The notes beneath the pieces were generated by a model. It saw only the letters and a list, made by a program, of their open reading frames with translations, ran no database searches and had not been told where the DNA came from. The position numbers were made by a program, and so were the translations under genes. 64,000 nt of DNA from Bacillota bacterium (GTDB lineage: Bacteria > Bacillota > Clostridia > Peptostreptococcales > Anaerovoracaceae), in the NCBI GenBank assembly GCA_019420305.1, contig JAHZHL010000010.1, positions 52,312-116,311 of the forward strand. Reading direction: 5' to 3'. Of this stretch, positions 8,118 through 16,389 are shown piece by piece. How positions within the stretch are numbered: position 1 is the stretch's first letter; every line of letters starts with the position of its first letter.

Positions 8118-9875
8118 ATGGAACGTGACTATAAAAAGTATGAACCGCTTTTCGGATCGTGGTACATAACGGAAAAAATCGGTGAAGGCGCTTACGGGCA
8201 GGTGTTTGTGATTGAGCGGCGTGAACTGGGAGTTGTCTATAAATCGGCGTTAAAAGCGATCACGATTCCTCAGGATAAGAATGATATAAAAGCCGTTATG
8301 TCGGATGGCATGTGTGAAGCGGAAGTGACGGAATACTATAAGGGACTCGTGCAGGATATTGTAAACGAGTTTATTGTGATGTCCAAATTAAAGGGAAACA
8401 GCCATATTGTCAGTTACGAAGATCATTTAATTATGGAACATGAGGAGGATATCGGCTGGGACATCCTGATTCGGATGGAACTGTTGACCCCTCTGATCGA
8501 ATATACCGCCAATGCGCAGATGGAAGAAAAAGAAATCGTAAAACTAGGAATGGATCTGTGCAAAGCATTGGAATTCTGCAGAAAATATAATATCATTCAT
8601 CGTGATATCAAGCCGGAAAATATATTTATCGCACCTAGTGGTGATTATAAACTGGGCGATTTTGGAATTTCAAAAACAGTGGAAAAAACCCAAATCGGGC
8701 TATCTCGAAAAGGAACCTATCTGTATATGGCTCCGGAAGTTTACCGGGGCGACGCTTACGGTCCAACTGTAGATCTTTACTCGTTGGGTCTTGTTATGTA
8801 TAAGCTTTTAAACAACAACCGTGCTCCTTTTATGCCTGAATATCCTGTGCCAATTACCTATGATAACCGGGAAGAGGCGGTTGCGAAGCGTATTCGGGGA
8901 CAAGCGGTTCCAAGTCCGAAAAACGGTCGGGACGAATTGAAGGCAGTTATATTAAAAGCGTGTGCGTACAAGCCGGAGGACAGGTATGTTTCCGCGGAAG
9001 CGATGCGCAAGGCGCTGGAAAAACTGTTTTACGGCGTTTATGAAGAGGAAAAAAAGCCGGAAATGGATCAGGAAGAGAAAACCGCAAACGCAGCAGAACC
9101 CACAGAAGAAAAAAGGATGAGCCGAAGGAAACCGCAATTTCTGAAAAAGGGTTTGCTGATTGCCACAGGGATTGTTTTGGCGGCCGTTGGGGCAGTTTGG
9201 GCTTTCCTTCCAAAGCAGCCGGAAGATATAAAAGGATTGAGCGCGGAGGAAACCATTTATCTTGGAGATACCCTGAGTCCGGAATATCGAGTGGAACCTG
9301 ACCGGTTTGCGAATCAGAAAATCAGGTTTGAGCCAGGAAATTCATCGGTCATTTCTGTTGACGAGAATGGGCGCATTACAGGAACCGCATTGGGTGAGAG
9401 TGTCTTGCTTCTTTCCGTCGCAGGGTATAAGGAAAAAACCGTAATTCGGGTTATCGCAAGGGTTACGAAAATTTCAAATGTAGAGGATCCGGTGGAACTG
9501 GTTGAGGGCGATAGGAAAACGGTTTCTCCCAGACTTTCCCCGAGAAAATTTTCTGATGAGCCAGTTGCCTATCATATAGCAGATCCGAGCGTGGCAGATA
9601 TCAGCAAAAAGGGTCGTATTACAGCAAAGTCACCGGGAGAGACAACCCTCACGATTTCAGCGGGTGGATGCATCAAGTCCGTAAAACTGATCGTCTATGA
9701 ATATGTTCCGCCTGCCACTTATACACAGCCTGCGATACCGGCACCTACAGAACAAACCTACAGTTATACGCCGCCGTCAAACTCGGGTGGGGAAAGTTCT
9801 TTAAATGATTCCGGAAGCAGCTCAGGAGAGAGTACGGGAGATTACTTTGACAGCGGGGATGATGAATACTTTTAA
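8118..9875 (+). CDS. Second transmembrane Hanks-type Ser/Thr kinase with external Ig-like domains
   Basis: A paralogue of the kinase at 3495, about 585 residues from ATG 8118 (an in-frame TTG lies at 8112). Kinase motifs are GEGAYGQVF, ALKAI, HRDIKPEN with His at ~161, DFGISK, and MAPE. One membrane helix (LLIATGIVLAAVGAVWAF) lies near 345-365. Two external repeats follow (PDRFANQKIRFEPGNSS...SVDENG and PRKFSDEPVAYHIADPS...DISKKG), then a Pro/Tyr/Ser-rich tail ending in an acidic GDDEYF. The kinase domains share long identical stretches such as ALKAITIPQ and IGWDILIRMELLTPL, so it looks like a recent duplication. The ribosome binding site (GGGGAGGG) is rather far from either start. Its stop overlaps the stop of the convergent feoB fragment by 2 bp. 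Confidence 0.92.
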   Translation: MERDYKKYEPLFGSWYITEKIGEGAYGQVFVIERRELGVVYKSALKAITIPQDKNDIKAVMSDGMCEAEVTEYYKGLVQDIVNEFIVMSKLKGNSHIVSYEDHLIMEHEEDIGWDILIRMELLTPLIEYTANAQMEEKEIVKLGMDLCKALEFCRKYNIIHRDIKPENIFIAPSGDYKLGDFGISKTVEKTQIGLSRKGTYLYMAPEVYRGDAYGPTVDLYSLGLVMYKLLNNNRAPFMPEYPVPITYDNREEAVAKRIRGQAVPSPKNGRDELKAVILKACAYKPEDRYVSAEAMRKALEKLFYGVYEEEKKPEMDQEEKTANAAEPTEEKRMSRRKPQFLKKGLLIATGIVLAAVGAVWAFLPKQPEDIKGLSAEETIYLGDTLSPEYRVEPDRFANQKIRFEPGNSSVISVDENGRITGTALGESVLLLSVAGYKEKTVIRVIARVTKISNVEDPVELVEGDRKTVSPRLSPRKFSDEPVAYHIADPSVADISKKGRITAKSPGETTLTISAGGCIKSVKLIVYEYVPPATYTQPAIPAPTEQTYSYTPPSNSGGESSLNDSGSSSGESTGDYFDSGDDEYF

Positions 9876-10750
9876 ACCGGAAGCGCGCAACACACCACAT
9901 TCAGCAAAATACAAAGAACCATACCGGTCAGCATAGGAAGCGCGATGGCAGCTGCCGTCCACTTCCAGCTGTCGGTTTCTTTTTTTATGGTCAGGCAGGT
10001 GGTGCCGCAAGGAAAGTGGAACAGGCACAGCAGCATGGTGGAAAGCGCCGTCTGCCAGGTCCAGCCGTTATCCAGCAGGATCTGATGAAGCTGGGAAAGG
10101 CTGTCGTAATCCGTCAGGCTGCCCTGAGACATATAAGCCATCAGCATAATGGGGATGACGATTTCGTTGGCGGGAAACCCAAGCAGGAAGGCCATGAGGA
10201 TCACCCCATCAACGCCCAGAAGCCGCCCGAAGGGATCGCAGAACGTGGTACAGTGCTCCAGAAGACTGGCCCCGCCGCAGTTTACATTTGCCAGAATCCA
10301 GATGAGAAGCCCTGCAGGGGCAGCTACAATAACCGCCCGGCCGAGAACAAAGAGGGTGCGGTCCAGAATCGAGTGTACGATTACGCTGCCGATTTTCGGC
10401 ATCCGGTATGGAGGCAGTTCCAGAATAAAGGAAGAAGGCAATCCTTTTAAAATGGTTTTGGAAAGTAGCCTGGAGACGAGCAGCGTAGCGGTGATGCCCA
10501 GCAGGATAACCAGTGTCAGAAGCAGGCAGGAAGCGATTCCTTTGCCAAAGGAAAAGGAAGCGGCAAAAAACATGGTAATAATGGCAATCAGGGTAGGAAA
10601 ACGCCCGTTGCAGGGGACGAAGCTGTTGGTCAGAATCGCGATGAGGCGCTCACGGGGCGACTCGATGATCCGGCAGCCGGTTACGCCGCAGGCGTTGCAG
10701 CCAAATCCCATGCACATTGTAGGTTGATATTTGAATGCGAAATCAACCAT
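9872..10750 (-). pseudogene. feoB: C-terminal fragment of ferrous iron transporter FeoB
   Basis: The 292 residues correspond to the second half of FeoB: the Gate-type segment MGFGCNACGVTGCRIIESPR, ERLIAILTNSFVPCNGRFP, ELPPYRMP, and several hydrophobic helices, ending at the usual C-terminus. The N-terminal G-protein domain and first membrane half, about 350-400 residues, are missing. Homology starts abruptly near 10735, preceded only by MVDFAFKYQ. No ribosome binding site fits the first ATG. Without the GTPase domain it should not import Fe2+ by the normal mechanism. The break implies a deletion or recombination near 10.74 kb. The missing part is not elsewhere in the window. Confidence 0.85.
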
Positions 10751-11090
10751 AAATAATGAAAGATAAACAAGGAAGAAGCAAAGAAAAGCAAGGTAGACCG
10801 TATGTGCTGTATGATTTGGTTCGATTTTTAAGTAGCCCAGAAAGAATTTTCCAATAGAAGTTGAAAAAAGAGCGGATAGTTGCTCTTAGTTTGGGACAAT
10901 ATGCCGCACTTACAGACGAAATTCCGATAAATACTGAGGAATGACTGAAACCGTTTGATATGTTCTTGGGACTTTCCATCCGGTAGCTACTCACGATTGG
11001 GCTGATTCTGGATATGTGGACAGAAAAATCCAATGATGGCGTGAAAGAGAAGATGGCTACCGGAGGACTTTGATAAATTTTAGTAGAGAA
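10751..11090. other. Degenerate stretch between the feoB fragment and the toxin-antitoxin operon
   Basis: About 340 bp with no intact gene. In one plus-strand frame short runs such as GRPYVLYDLVRFLSSPERIF and, after stops, LSLGQYAALTDEIPI and LKPFDMFLGLSI read like an eroded coding sequence of unknown family, interrupted by at least three stops. Confidence 0.4.
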
Positions 11091-11116
11091 AAAGCGTCGA
11101 CAGGAATCGGCGCTTT
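11091..11116 (-). terminator. Intrinsic terminator of the relB-relE type operon
   Basis: The arms aaagcg (11091-11096) and cgcttt (11111-11116) pair, and on the minus strand the stem is followed by a run of T. It lies 18 bp past the toxin stop. Confidence 0.55.
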
Positions 11117-11133
11117 CGGCTTTTATTGAGATA

Positions 11134-11463
11134 TTAAAATTCAATGGTTTCTTCCAACTGATGGTTAATATCCATCCCACCGTAAAGAATACGGGCGATT
11201 GATACCGTGTGTGTTTCGTTGTTGACGGTATAAAATAACAGATAATTTTTTACCGGTACAAAACGCACTCCCTGGCTGCGCCAGGGTTCTTCTTTATAGA
11301 GCGGATTCCGTTCCGGCATGGATTCAAGAGAACGTACACTTTGTATGATCTGCTGGTACATACTGCGGGCTGTATCCGGGACAAGAAGCGAATAAGCAAT
11401 ATATTCGTAAATATTTTTTAAATCCTGCTGCGCTTGAAAGGTATAAACGATCTCCATCTTCAT
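11134..11463 (-). CDS. RelE/ParE-family toxin
   Basis: This 109-residue protein has the RelE/ParE superfamily pattern: an N-terminal QAQQDLKNIYEYIA helix pair, a central helix with SVRSLESMPERNPLY, and C-terminal strands VRFVPVKNYLLFYTVNNETHT and ARILYGGMD. The family cleaves ribosome-bound mRNA (RelE) or poisons gyrase (ParE); which applies cannot be decided here. Its ATG overlaps the antitoxin stop as ATGA, so translation is probably coupled. Confidence 0.88.
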   Translation of the reverse strand: MKMEIVYTFQAQQDLKNIYEYIAYSLLVPDTARSMYQQIIQSVRSLESMPERNPLYKEEPWRSQGVRFVPVKNYLLFYTVNNETHTVSIARILYGGMDINHQLEETIEF

Positions 11464-11777
11464 ATGCCGTACAGTCTCCTCATTTCTGCTTCGACTTCAT
11501 CTGCGGAGACAACACGGCCTGCTGCGATATCATCCATACCCTTCTGGAGTTCCATGTCAACCTGCTCTTTCGTCATACCGCCGATTGCGGTCGGCCTTGC
11601 AGCTGGAAGTCTCATATCAAATGGTATGCCGCGATGAAGAACAACCTGCTTCAGGAACATTCCAATTGCATTCGACATAGGAATGCCAAGTTGATTCAGA
11701 ATAGCTTCTGCCTGTTCCTTTGTTTCAGGATCCACTCTCGTATATATATTTGCGGTTCTGGATGCAGTTCGTGTCAT
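11460..11777 (-). CDS. RelB/DinJ-family antitoxin
   Basis: The start at 11777 (MTRTASRTANIYTRV) is preceded by AGGTG at good distance; the frame extends further upstream but that part covers the promoter. The ~105-residue protein has the RelB/DinJ ribbon-helix-helix start (RVDPETKEQAEAILNQLGI) and PMSNAIGMFLKQVV, followed by an acidic C-terminal region that normally wraps the toxin. It is the first gene of the operon and probably represses its own promoter at 11809-11837. Confidence 0.88.
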   Translation of the reverse strand: MTRTASRTANIYTRVDPETKEQAEAILNQLGIPMSNAIGMFLKQVVLHRGIPFDMRLPAARPTAIGGMTKEQVDMELQKGMDDIAAGRVVSADEVEAEMRRLYGI

Positions 11778-11808
11778 GATAATCACCTCACTTTGATTTT
11801 CTGACTTT

Positions 11809-11837
11809 ATTATATCTCTGTTGATTGCTAAAAGCAA
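11809..11837 (-). promoter_or_regulatory. Promoter and likely operator of the RelB/RelE-type operon
   Basis: Read on the minus strand: TTGCTT (11832-11837), 17 bp, TATAAT (11809-11814). The -35 lies in ttgct-ttt-agcaa, a small inverted repeat, and attgctttt occurs twice in tandem there, fitting autoregulation by the ribbon-helix-helix antitoxin. Confidence 0.65.
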
Positions 11838-12061
11838 TACAAAAGCAATTATTTTACAAATCTGCAGACAGAGTAGGAACACCGATTCTGGCTAGTTACG
11901 AACAGCTTTTGAGAAGAGCGGATTAGAAAGAACTGAGAGTGTTTTTAGAAGCTTTTATAAATAGCCTGTTGTGATCCGTCTGAGGAGAAAACAGGAGGAG
12001 GGATATTTGTTGTTTTGATATTTTATACAGTAAAAAATTTGCTAACAGAGAGGTGTAATAT

Positions 12062-12856
12062 ATGGCAGTCTTTCGAGTAGAAAAAACAAAGGATTTTACC
12101 TTGATGTCCAACCATCATTTAAAAAACAGGAAACTTACGTTAAAAGCAAAGGGATTGCTGTCCCTGATGTTGTCTCTGCCGGATTCCTGGGACTATACGT
12201 TGAAAGGCCTGGCGTCAATTTGCAGTGAAGGGATCGACGCAGTTCGGACTGCAGTCAAAGAGCTGGAACAGGAAGGATATATTGAGCGGAATCAGATTCG
12301 AAATGAAAAGGGACGCATTCAGGATCTCGAATACATCATATATGAAAAGCCTCGGATGCTGTATCCAGATTCGGAAGAACCAGAATTGGAAAATCCAATC
12401 CTGGAAAAACCAATGCTGGAAAATCCCACACAATTAAATACGAAAGGATTAAAAACGAACCAAAGAAAGGATCCATCGATCTATCCATCGGAAGTAACCT
12501 GGGAACGAGAAGATACCAGTGAAATCCGGAAGCGGATTCAATATGACCGATTGATTCAGAAGTATGAGGAAAAAGGAATTCAGGAGCTGGTGGATCTGAT
12601 CGATGAGATACAGGAAGCCTGCCGTTGTAATACGGAAATTCGGATTGGAGAACATCGATTTCCTTCCGGGTTTGTGCGAAAGCGATTTCAGGCGCTTGAG
12701 TATGACCATATCTGTTATGTGATGGAATGTCTGAGTCAGGCCAGAGGAAGAATCAACAACATCAAATCTTACTTGCTGGTAACGATGTTTAATGCGGCGG
12801 GAACAATCCAGCAGTATTATGATGCGGAAGTCCGACATGATTTTCGAGACCTGTGA
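12062..12856 (+). CDS. Replication initiator-like protein with N-terminal winged HTH
   Basis: This 264-residue protein starts with MAVFRVEKTKDFTLMSNHHL, the typical beginning of the helix-turn-helix initiator proteins (RepA_N/DnaD-like) that open conjugative elements of Clostridia. The wHTH includes LTLKAKGLLSLMLSLPDSWD and a second helix pair GLASICSEGIDAVRTAVKEL. A linker carries a short repeat (PELENPILEKPMLENP). The C-terminal part (DRLIQKYEEKG onward, FVRKRFQALEYDHICYVMEC) resembles DUF6017. The start follows GAGAGGTG. It precedes parA/parB/ssb, so it probably drives replication of the excised circle. Confidence 0.8.
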   Translation: MAVFRVEKTKDFTLMSNHHLKNRKLTLKAKGLLSLMLSLPDSWDYTLKGLASICSEGIDAVRTAVKELEQEGYIERNQIRNEKGRIQDLEYIIYEKPRMLYPDSEEPELENPILEKPMLENPTQLNTKGLKTNQRKDPSIYPSEVTWEREDTSEIRKRIQYDRLIQKYEEKGIQELVDLIDEIQEACRCNTEIRIGEHRFPSGFVRKRFQALEYDHICYVMECLSQARGRINNIKSYLLVTMFNAAGTIQQYYDAEVRHDFRDL

Positions 12857-12904
12857 AAGATAACGGAAAAGGGTTCGATCATGAAAACAGGAAAGGGGAG
12901 AATG

Positions 12905-13705
12905 ATGAGTAAAGTAATCGCAATTTGTAACCAGAAAGGTGGGGTAGGAAAGACAACCACCGCTATCGCAATGGGAGCAGTCCTGGCAGAACTGGGAAAA
13001 AAGGTTTTGCTGATTGATGTGGATGATAGTGGAAATCCATCGCTATCCATCAATCTTGGGACAGAAGAGCCGGAGCGTTCCCTGGTGGATCTCATGTTAA
13101 CCAGCTATATGGATCGGGATACCACTTCTCTGTTGGAAGAAACCATTTTACATCACGAGGAAGGGATGGACTATATTCCAGCGGAAAATCGGTTAGGTGG
13201 AATCAGTGAGATTCTAAGCGCGAGCCAGGATGAAGCGAAAAAGCGTACAGTTTTGAAGCGGGCCATAGCGCCAATACGAGAGAGGTATGAATATATTTTG
13301 TTAGATGCGGCGCCTACTTTAAATATGATGTCGATTAACCTGCTGACCGCAGCAGATGAAATCATTATTACTACACAGCCGCAGGGGGCAGCGGAAGATG
13401 GGATTCCCGCATTGGTCAGCTCCGTTGCGCAAGTCCGGCAGAACTTAAATACGGCTCTTTGTATCAAGGGGCTATTGATCACCATGCTGGATCGCAGAAC
13501 AAACTATAACAAAGAGAAAGCCAGCACCATGGAGCGCGCGTATACGGATCTGGGAATGCGGGTTTTTTCTACACGGATTCCGCGGGCGATTACAGCTGAA
13601 TCCTGTATGGAGCAGCACCAGAGTATTTTGAAGTTTGATCCAAAAGGAAAGGTTGCTGCAGCCTATCGGGACTTTGTAAACGAGTATCTGAGTGAAGAAG
13701 CATGA
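12905..13705 (+). CDS. parA: ParA/Soj-family partition ATPase
   Basis: About 266 residues from ATG 12905, chosen because GGGGAG lies 4 bp upstream; upstream ATGs at 12902 and 12881 are in frame. The deviant Walker A CNQKGGVGKTTTA is near the N-terminus, followed by IDVDDSGN and a Walker B-like LLDAAPTL. The family forms ATP-dependent dimers on DNA and segregates replicons together with ParB. The parB gene follows 28 bp downstream. Here it would stabilise the circular or replicating form of the element. Confidence 0.93.
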   Translation: MSKVIAICNQKGGVGKTTTAIAMGAVLAELGKKVLLIDVDDSGNPSLSINLGTEEPERSLVDLMLTSYMDRDTTSLLEETILHHEEGMDYIPAENRLGGISEILSASQDEAKKRTVLKRAIAPIRERYEYILLDAAPTLNMMSINLLTAADEIIITTQPQGAAEDGIPALVSSVAQVRQNLNTALCIKGLLITMLDRRTNYNKEKASTMERAYTDLGMRVFSTRIPRAITAESCMEQHQSILKFDPKGKVAAAYRDFVNEYLSEEA

Positions 13706-13733
13706 TCGAAAAGGAAAGGAAGGAGAGAGAGCG

Positions 13734-14696
13734 ATGAGCATGTCGGAATTGGAGCGGCTGAAAAAAGAAGATTTAATGGATGGACTGTTTGGGATTTCTA
13801 AGGACAAAAAAACGGACTCCGTAATGTTAAAAGAGATCCCTTTGACAGAGCTTCATCCATCCCCGCAGAACCATTTCCGGGTGGAAAACGATGATGCAAT
13901 GGAGGAGCTGTCCGCCAGTGTAAGGGAAAAAGGAATTCTGGAACCTTTCCTGGTGCGTGAGCAGGATGGGGGCGGCTATGAAATCCTGTCCGGGCATCGG
14001 CGCAGACATGCGGCCATCCGGGCTGAATTACAGACGGTTCCTTGTATTATAAAAAAAGTTTCCGATGAGGATCGGGATATTATCATCCAGGATGCGAATT
14101 TGCAACGGCCTTACATCACAGTGAGTGAAAAAGCCTGGGCCATTCGGATTAAATATGATGCGATTAAACGGAAACAAGGGCAAAAAAGTGATGTGGAAAA
14201 TAAAAAGGCACCGAGTGCCCTTTTAAACAGTGCCCAAACGATTGCTGAAAAAATGGGGATTGCAGAAAGAACAGTTAAAAATTATATTCGCATTACTTAT
14301 TTAATTGAACCGTTGCAAAAATGGGTGGATGAGAAACGGCTGCCGCTAAAAGCCGGGGTACAATTATCCTATTTATCGGAACCCATTCAACAATATATTT
14401 GCAATATCATGAACGTGGAGAATATCAAAATAAACGAAGAAAAAGCGGAGGAGTTAAGAAGAAGCCTGGCGGATGCAACAACTATGGATGAGGTCTTTCA
14501 GGCAATGAAACCAAAGGAAGCGGACCAGAAAAAGACAAAGTCTCGAATAGAGGTCAAAGTGAACAAAAAACTGCAGAAACGTTTTTTTCCTCCGGATTAT
14601 GATGAGCAACAGATTCAGCAAGTCATTCTAGGCCTTCTGGACGGATGGGCGATAGAACATAATCCAGATTATAAAAACGAAAAAATAAGCGGATAA
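13734..14696 (+). CDS. parB: ParB/Spo0J-family partition protein
   Basis: About 320 residues; ATG 13734 is preceded by AAGGAGAG. The N-terminal ParB/Srx domain is clear: LTELHPSPQNHFRV, SVREKGILEPFLVRE, and the CTP-binding motif YEILSGHRRRHAA. A helix-turn-helix region follows (TIAEKMGIAERTVKNYIR). The C-terminal part is charged. It binds parS-like sites and works with the ParA encoded just upstream. No canonical parS was noticed nearby. Confidence 0.93.
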   Translation: MSMSELERLKKEDLMDGLFGISKDKKTDSVMLKEIPLTELHPSPQNHFRVENDDAMEELSASVREKGILEPFLVREQDGGGYEILSGHRRRHAAIRAELQTVPCIIKKVSDEDRDIIIQDANLQRPYITVSEKAWAIRIKYDAIKRKQGQKSDVENKKAPSALLNSAQTIAEKMGIAERTVKNYIRITYLIEPLQKWVDEKRLPLKAGVQLSYLSEPIQQYICNIMNVENIKINEEKAEELRRSLADATTMDEVFQAMKPKEADQKKTKSRIEVKVNKKLQKRFFPPDYDEQQIQQVILGLLDGWAIEHNPDYKNEKISG

Positions 14697-14725
14697 AAGA
14701 GAAAGAGAGAAGAAAGGAAACAGAG

Positions 14726-15103
14726 ATGAGCCAGGTAGTTTTAATTGGAAGGTTAACGAAAGATCCGGCGGTTCGATATACCACCGGACAGGAACCTGTT
14801 GCGGTAGCGAGATTTTCAATAGCAGTGGAACGGCCGATTCGCACAGGCAGTGAAAAACAGGCAGATTTTCCGAACATCGTTGTCTTTGGCAGGCAGGCGG
14901 AAAACTGCGAACAGTTTTTGAAAAAAGGAAGGCTGGTTGGTATCAGCGGTCGTATTCAGACGGGGAGATATGCTAAGAAGGAAGGGGATATGGTATATAT
15001 AACGGAAGTGTATGCAAATAAGGTGGAATTTCTTGATTGGGAAAATCAACAATCAGAGGATAATGCGTCTTCTGTAGAAGCGGTTCAGGAGAGAAGCTTC
15101 TGA
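14726..15103 (+). CDS. ssb: Single-stranded DNA-binding protein
   Basis: This 125-residue protein has the SSB OB-fold order: MSQVVLIGRLTKDPAVRYT, PVAVARFSIAVER, FPNIVVFGRQAENCEQFLKKG, SGRIQTGRY, and a VYANKVEFLD strand. It is shorter than chromosomal SSB and lacks the acidic DDDIPF tip, as is common for plasmid and ICE copies. It probably coats transferred or replicating single strands of the element. Confidence 0.93.
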   Translation: MSQVVLIGRLTKDPAVRYTTGQEPVAVARFSIAVERPIRTGSEKQADFPNIVVFGRQAENCEQFLKKGRLVGISGRIQTGRYAKKEGDMVYITEVYANKVEFLDWENQQSEDNASSVEAVQERSF

Positions 15104-15156
15104 TGGATATCTTGGGGAAGTTTTGCACTTGATGAAGAATAGGGAGGAATCAAATA

Positions 15157-15357
15157 TTGGTATATTTAAAAACATCCAACTGCATTATCTGTGGACAAAA
15201 AGCAGTAGTATGGTTTGGTCATGTCAAGCAGGAAAAACAAAAAATTCTTGCAGGCTGGTGTATGGAGCATAAGGTTGAACATGATGCGATTCATAAAGGA
15301 TATTGTGGTTCCTATCTTGCAGAGAAACATGGAAAGTGCCTTCCTCTCAAAATATAG
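15157..15357 (+). CDS. Small cysteine/histidine-rich protein
   Basis: A 66-residue protein starting at TTG 15157, supported by a strong GGGAGGA 8 bp upstream. It has CIICG near the start, then a CMEHKVEHDAIH stretch and further Cys/His, suggesting a small zinc-binding fold. The family is not recognised. It follows ssb in the replication block. Confidence 0.65.
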   Translation: MVYLKTSNCIICGQKAVVWFGHVKQEKQKILAGWCMEHKVEHDAIHKGYCGSYLAEKHGKCLPLKI

Positions 15358-15406
15358 GAAGAGCGGATCAAGGTGATGGAAGAAGAGCATCTGCAGGATA
15401 GATCGA

Positions 15407-15428
15407 AAAACGCAAGCACCTGCGTTTT
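15407..15428 (+). terminator. Hairpin with short T-run, possible weak terminator
   Basis: aaaacgca (15407-15414) pairs with tgcgtttt (15421-15428) around a 6-nt loop. It separates the replication block from a short open frame. Confidence 0.4.
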
Positions 15429-15446
15429 GTATGAAAGGGGATAGCT

Positions 15447-15551
15447 ATGATGGAATTTCTGAGGGAATTCTTTGTAAGCATCTGCCAAAATGTTTCTGTG
15501 TCTGCTGGATTCCGAGTCAAACCTCGGATCATTATTATGATAGAATCGTAG
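15447..15551 (+). CDS. Possible 34-residue peptide
   Basis: ATGATG at 15447 follows AAAGGGGA at suitable distance and opens 34 codons (MMEFLREFFVSICQNVSVSA at the start). No family is recognised. The only support is the ribosome binding site and its position between a hairpin and a promoter. Confidence 0.3.
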   Translation: MMEFLREFFVSICQNVSVSAGFRVKPRIIIMIES

Positions 15552-15602
15552 CAGAATGACAGGAAACACACAGGGGGAAATGAGCAGAAAATCGGAAGAA
15601 AA

Positions 15603-15649
15603 CTGCTGTAAAATTTGATATTGAATTTTACAGCAGAAAGAGATATACT
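15603..15649 (+). promoter_or_regulatory. Toxin-antitoxin promoter overlapped by a perfect 13-bp palindrome
   Basis: ctgctgtaaaatt (15603-15615) and aattttacagcag (15624-15636) are perfect inverted repeats with an 8-bp spacer. The right arm overlaps a promoter: TTGAAT (15621-15626), exactly 17 bp, TATACT (15644-15649). The antitoxin start lies 34 bp downstream, so this is a strong candidate operator for autoregulation. Confidence 0.75.
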
Positions 15650-15682
15650 GAAGAAAAAAGAATGATGCAGGGAGGGAGCAGG

Positions 15683-15943
15683 ATGCCGAATATTAAACCA
15701 ATTTCAGATTTAAGAAATTACAGCGAGGTGCTTCGAGATGTATCCGTAGGTGCACCTGTGTTTCTTACAAAAAATGGGCGAGGCCGCTATGCGATCCTGG
15801 ATATCCAGGACTATGAGAGGGCAAATGCAACTTTAAAACTGGTGGATGAATTGGCGAAAGGGAAGCAGTCCGGAGAGGAAAAGGGATGGCGTACCGCTTC
15901 GGAAGTACGGGCGCATTTCCAGGAAAAAGCAAATGAAGAATAA
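15683..15943 (+). CDS. Phd/YefM-family antitoxin
   Basis: About 86 residues from ATG 15683, chosen for GGGAGGG just upstream. MPNIKPISDLRNYSEVLRDV, PVFLTKNGRGRYAILDIQDY is the Phd/YefM N-terminal DNA-binding fold, and the C-terminal acidic/basic tail should neutralise the toxin. It overlaps the toxin start by 11 bp and lies behind a palindromic operator. Confidence 0.9.
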   Translation: MPNIKPISDLRNYSEVLRDVSVGAPVFLTKNGRGRYAILDIQDYERANATLKLVDELAKGKQSGEEKGWRTASEVRAHFQEKANEE

Positions 15944-16250
15944 AATTTGGTATTCCCCAGAGGCAGAAACGGATCTGGAGCAAATTTGGGATTATTTACT
16001 TTCTGAATTAGCTAGCCCACAGGCTGCAGAGCAGACGATAACTCAGATTTTAGATACAGTGGATTCGTTAGAGGATTTTCCGAAGCGGGGAACTCCGCTT
16101 TCTGCTGTGACCGATGTAGAAAGTGGCTATCGGTTTCTTTTAAGTGGTCCTTATATCGTGTTTTATCGCATAGAGAAGGATGCGATCTATATTGACCGGA
16201 TTTTACATGAAAAACAGGACTTTCTTCGGATTTTATTTTCGGATTTGTAG
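15933..16250 (+). CDS. RelE/ParE-family toxin
   Basis: About 105 residues from ATG 15933 (MKNKIWYSPEAETDLEQI), overlapping the antitoxin end. The ParE/RelE pattern is clear: AETDLEQIWDYL, TQILDTVDSLEDFPKRGTPL, and the C-terminal GYRFLLSGPYIVFYRIEKD and IDRILHEKQDF strands. It would poison cells that lose the element. Its closest functional type (mRNA cleavage or gyrase poisoning) is not decidable by eye, although the layout is ParE-like. Confidence 0.9.
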   Translation: MKNKIWYSPEAETDLEQIWDYLLSELASPQAAEQTITQILDTVDSLEDFPKRGTPLSAVTDVESGYRFLLSGPYIVFYRIEKDAIYIDRILHEKQDFLRILFSDL

Positions 16251-16389
16251 TAGTGGAATTTTTGGGTTTCACGTTGTTAAACTGAGGGGGTTCCGAAAAA
16301 ATTTCAATAGTAAATAAATCCGAAGATTCTTTTTGTGATGGGATAATTATGGTGTAATTAGAACATCAAAAGAAAGGAAAAGTGTGGAT

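Noticed and set aside
10016..10727. Two plus-strand frames opposite the feoB fragment
   Set aside because: They are antisense to clear FeoB homology and lack family features.
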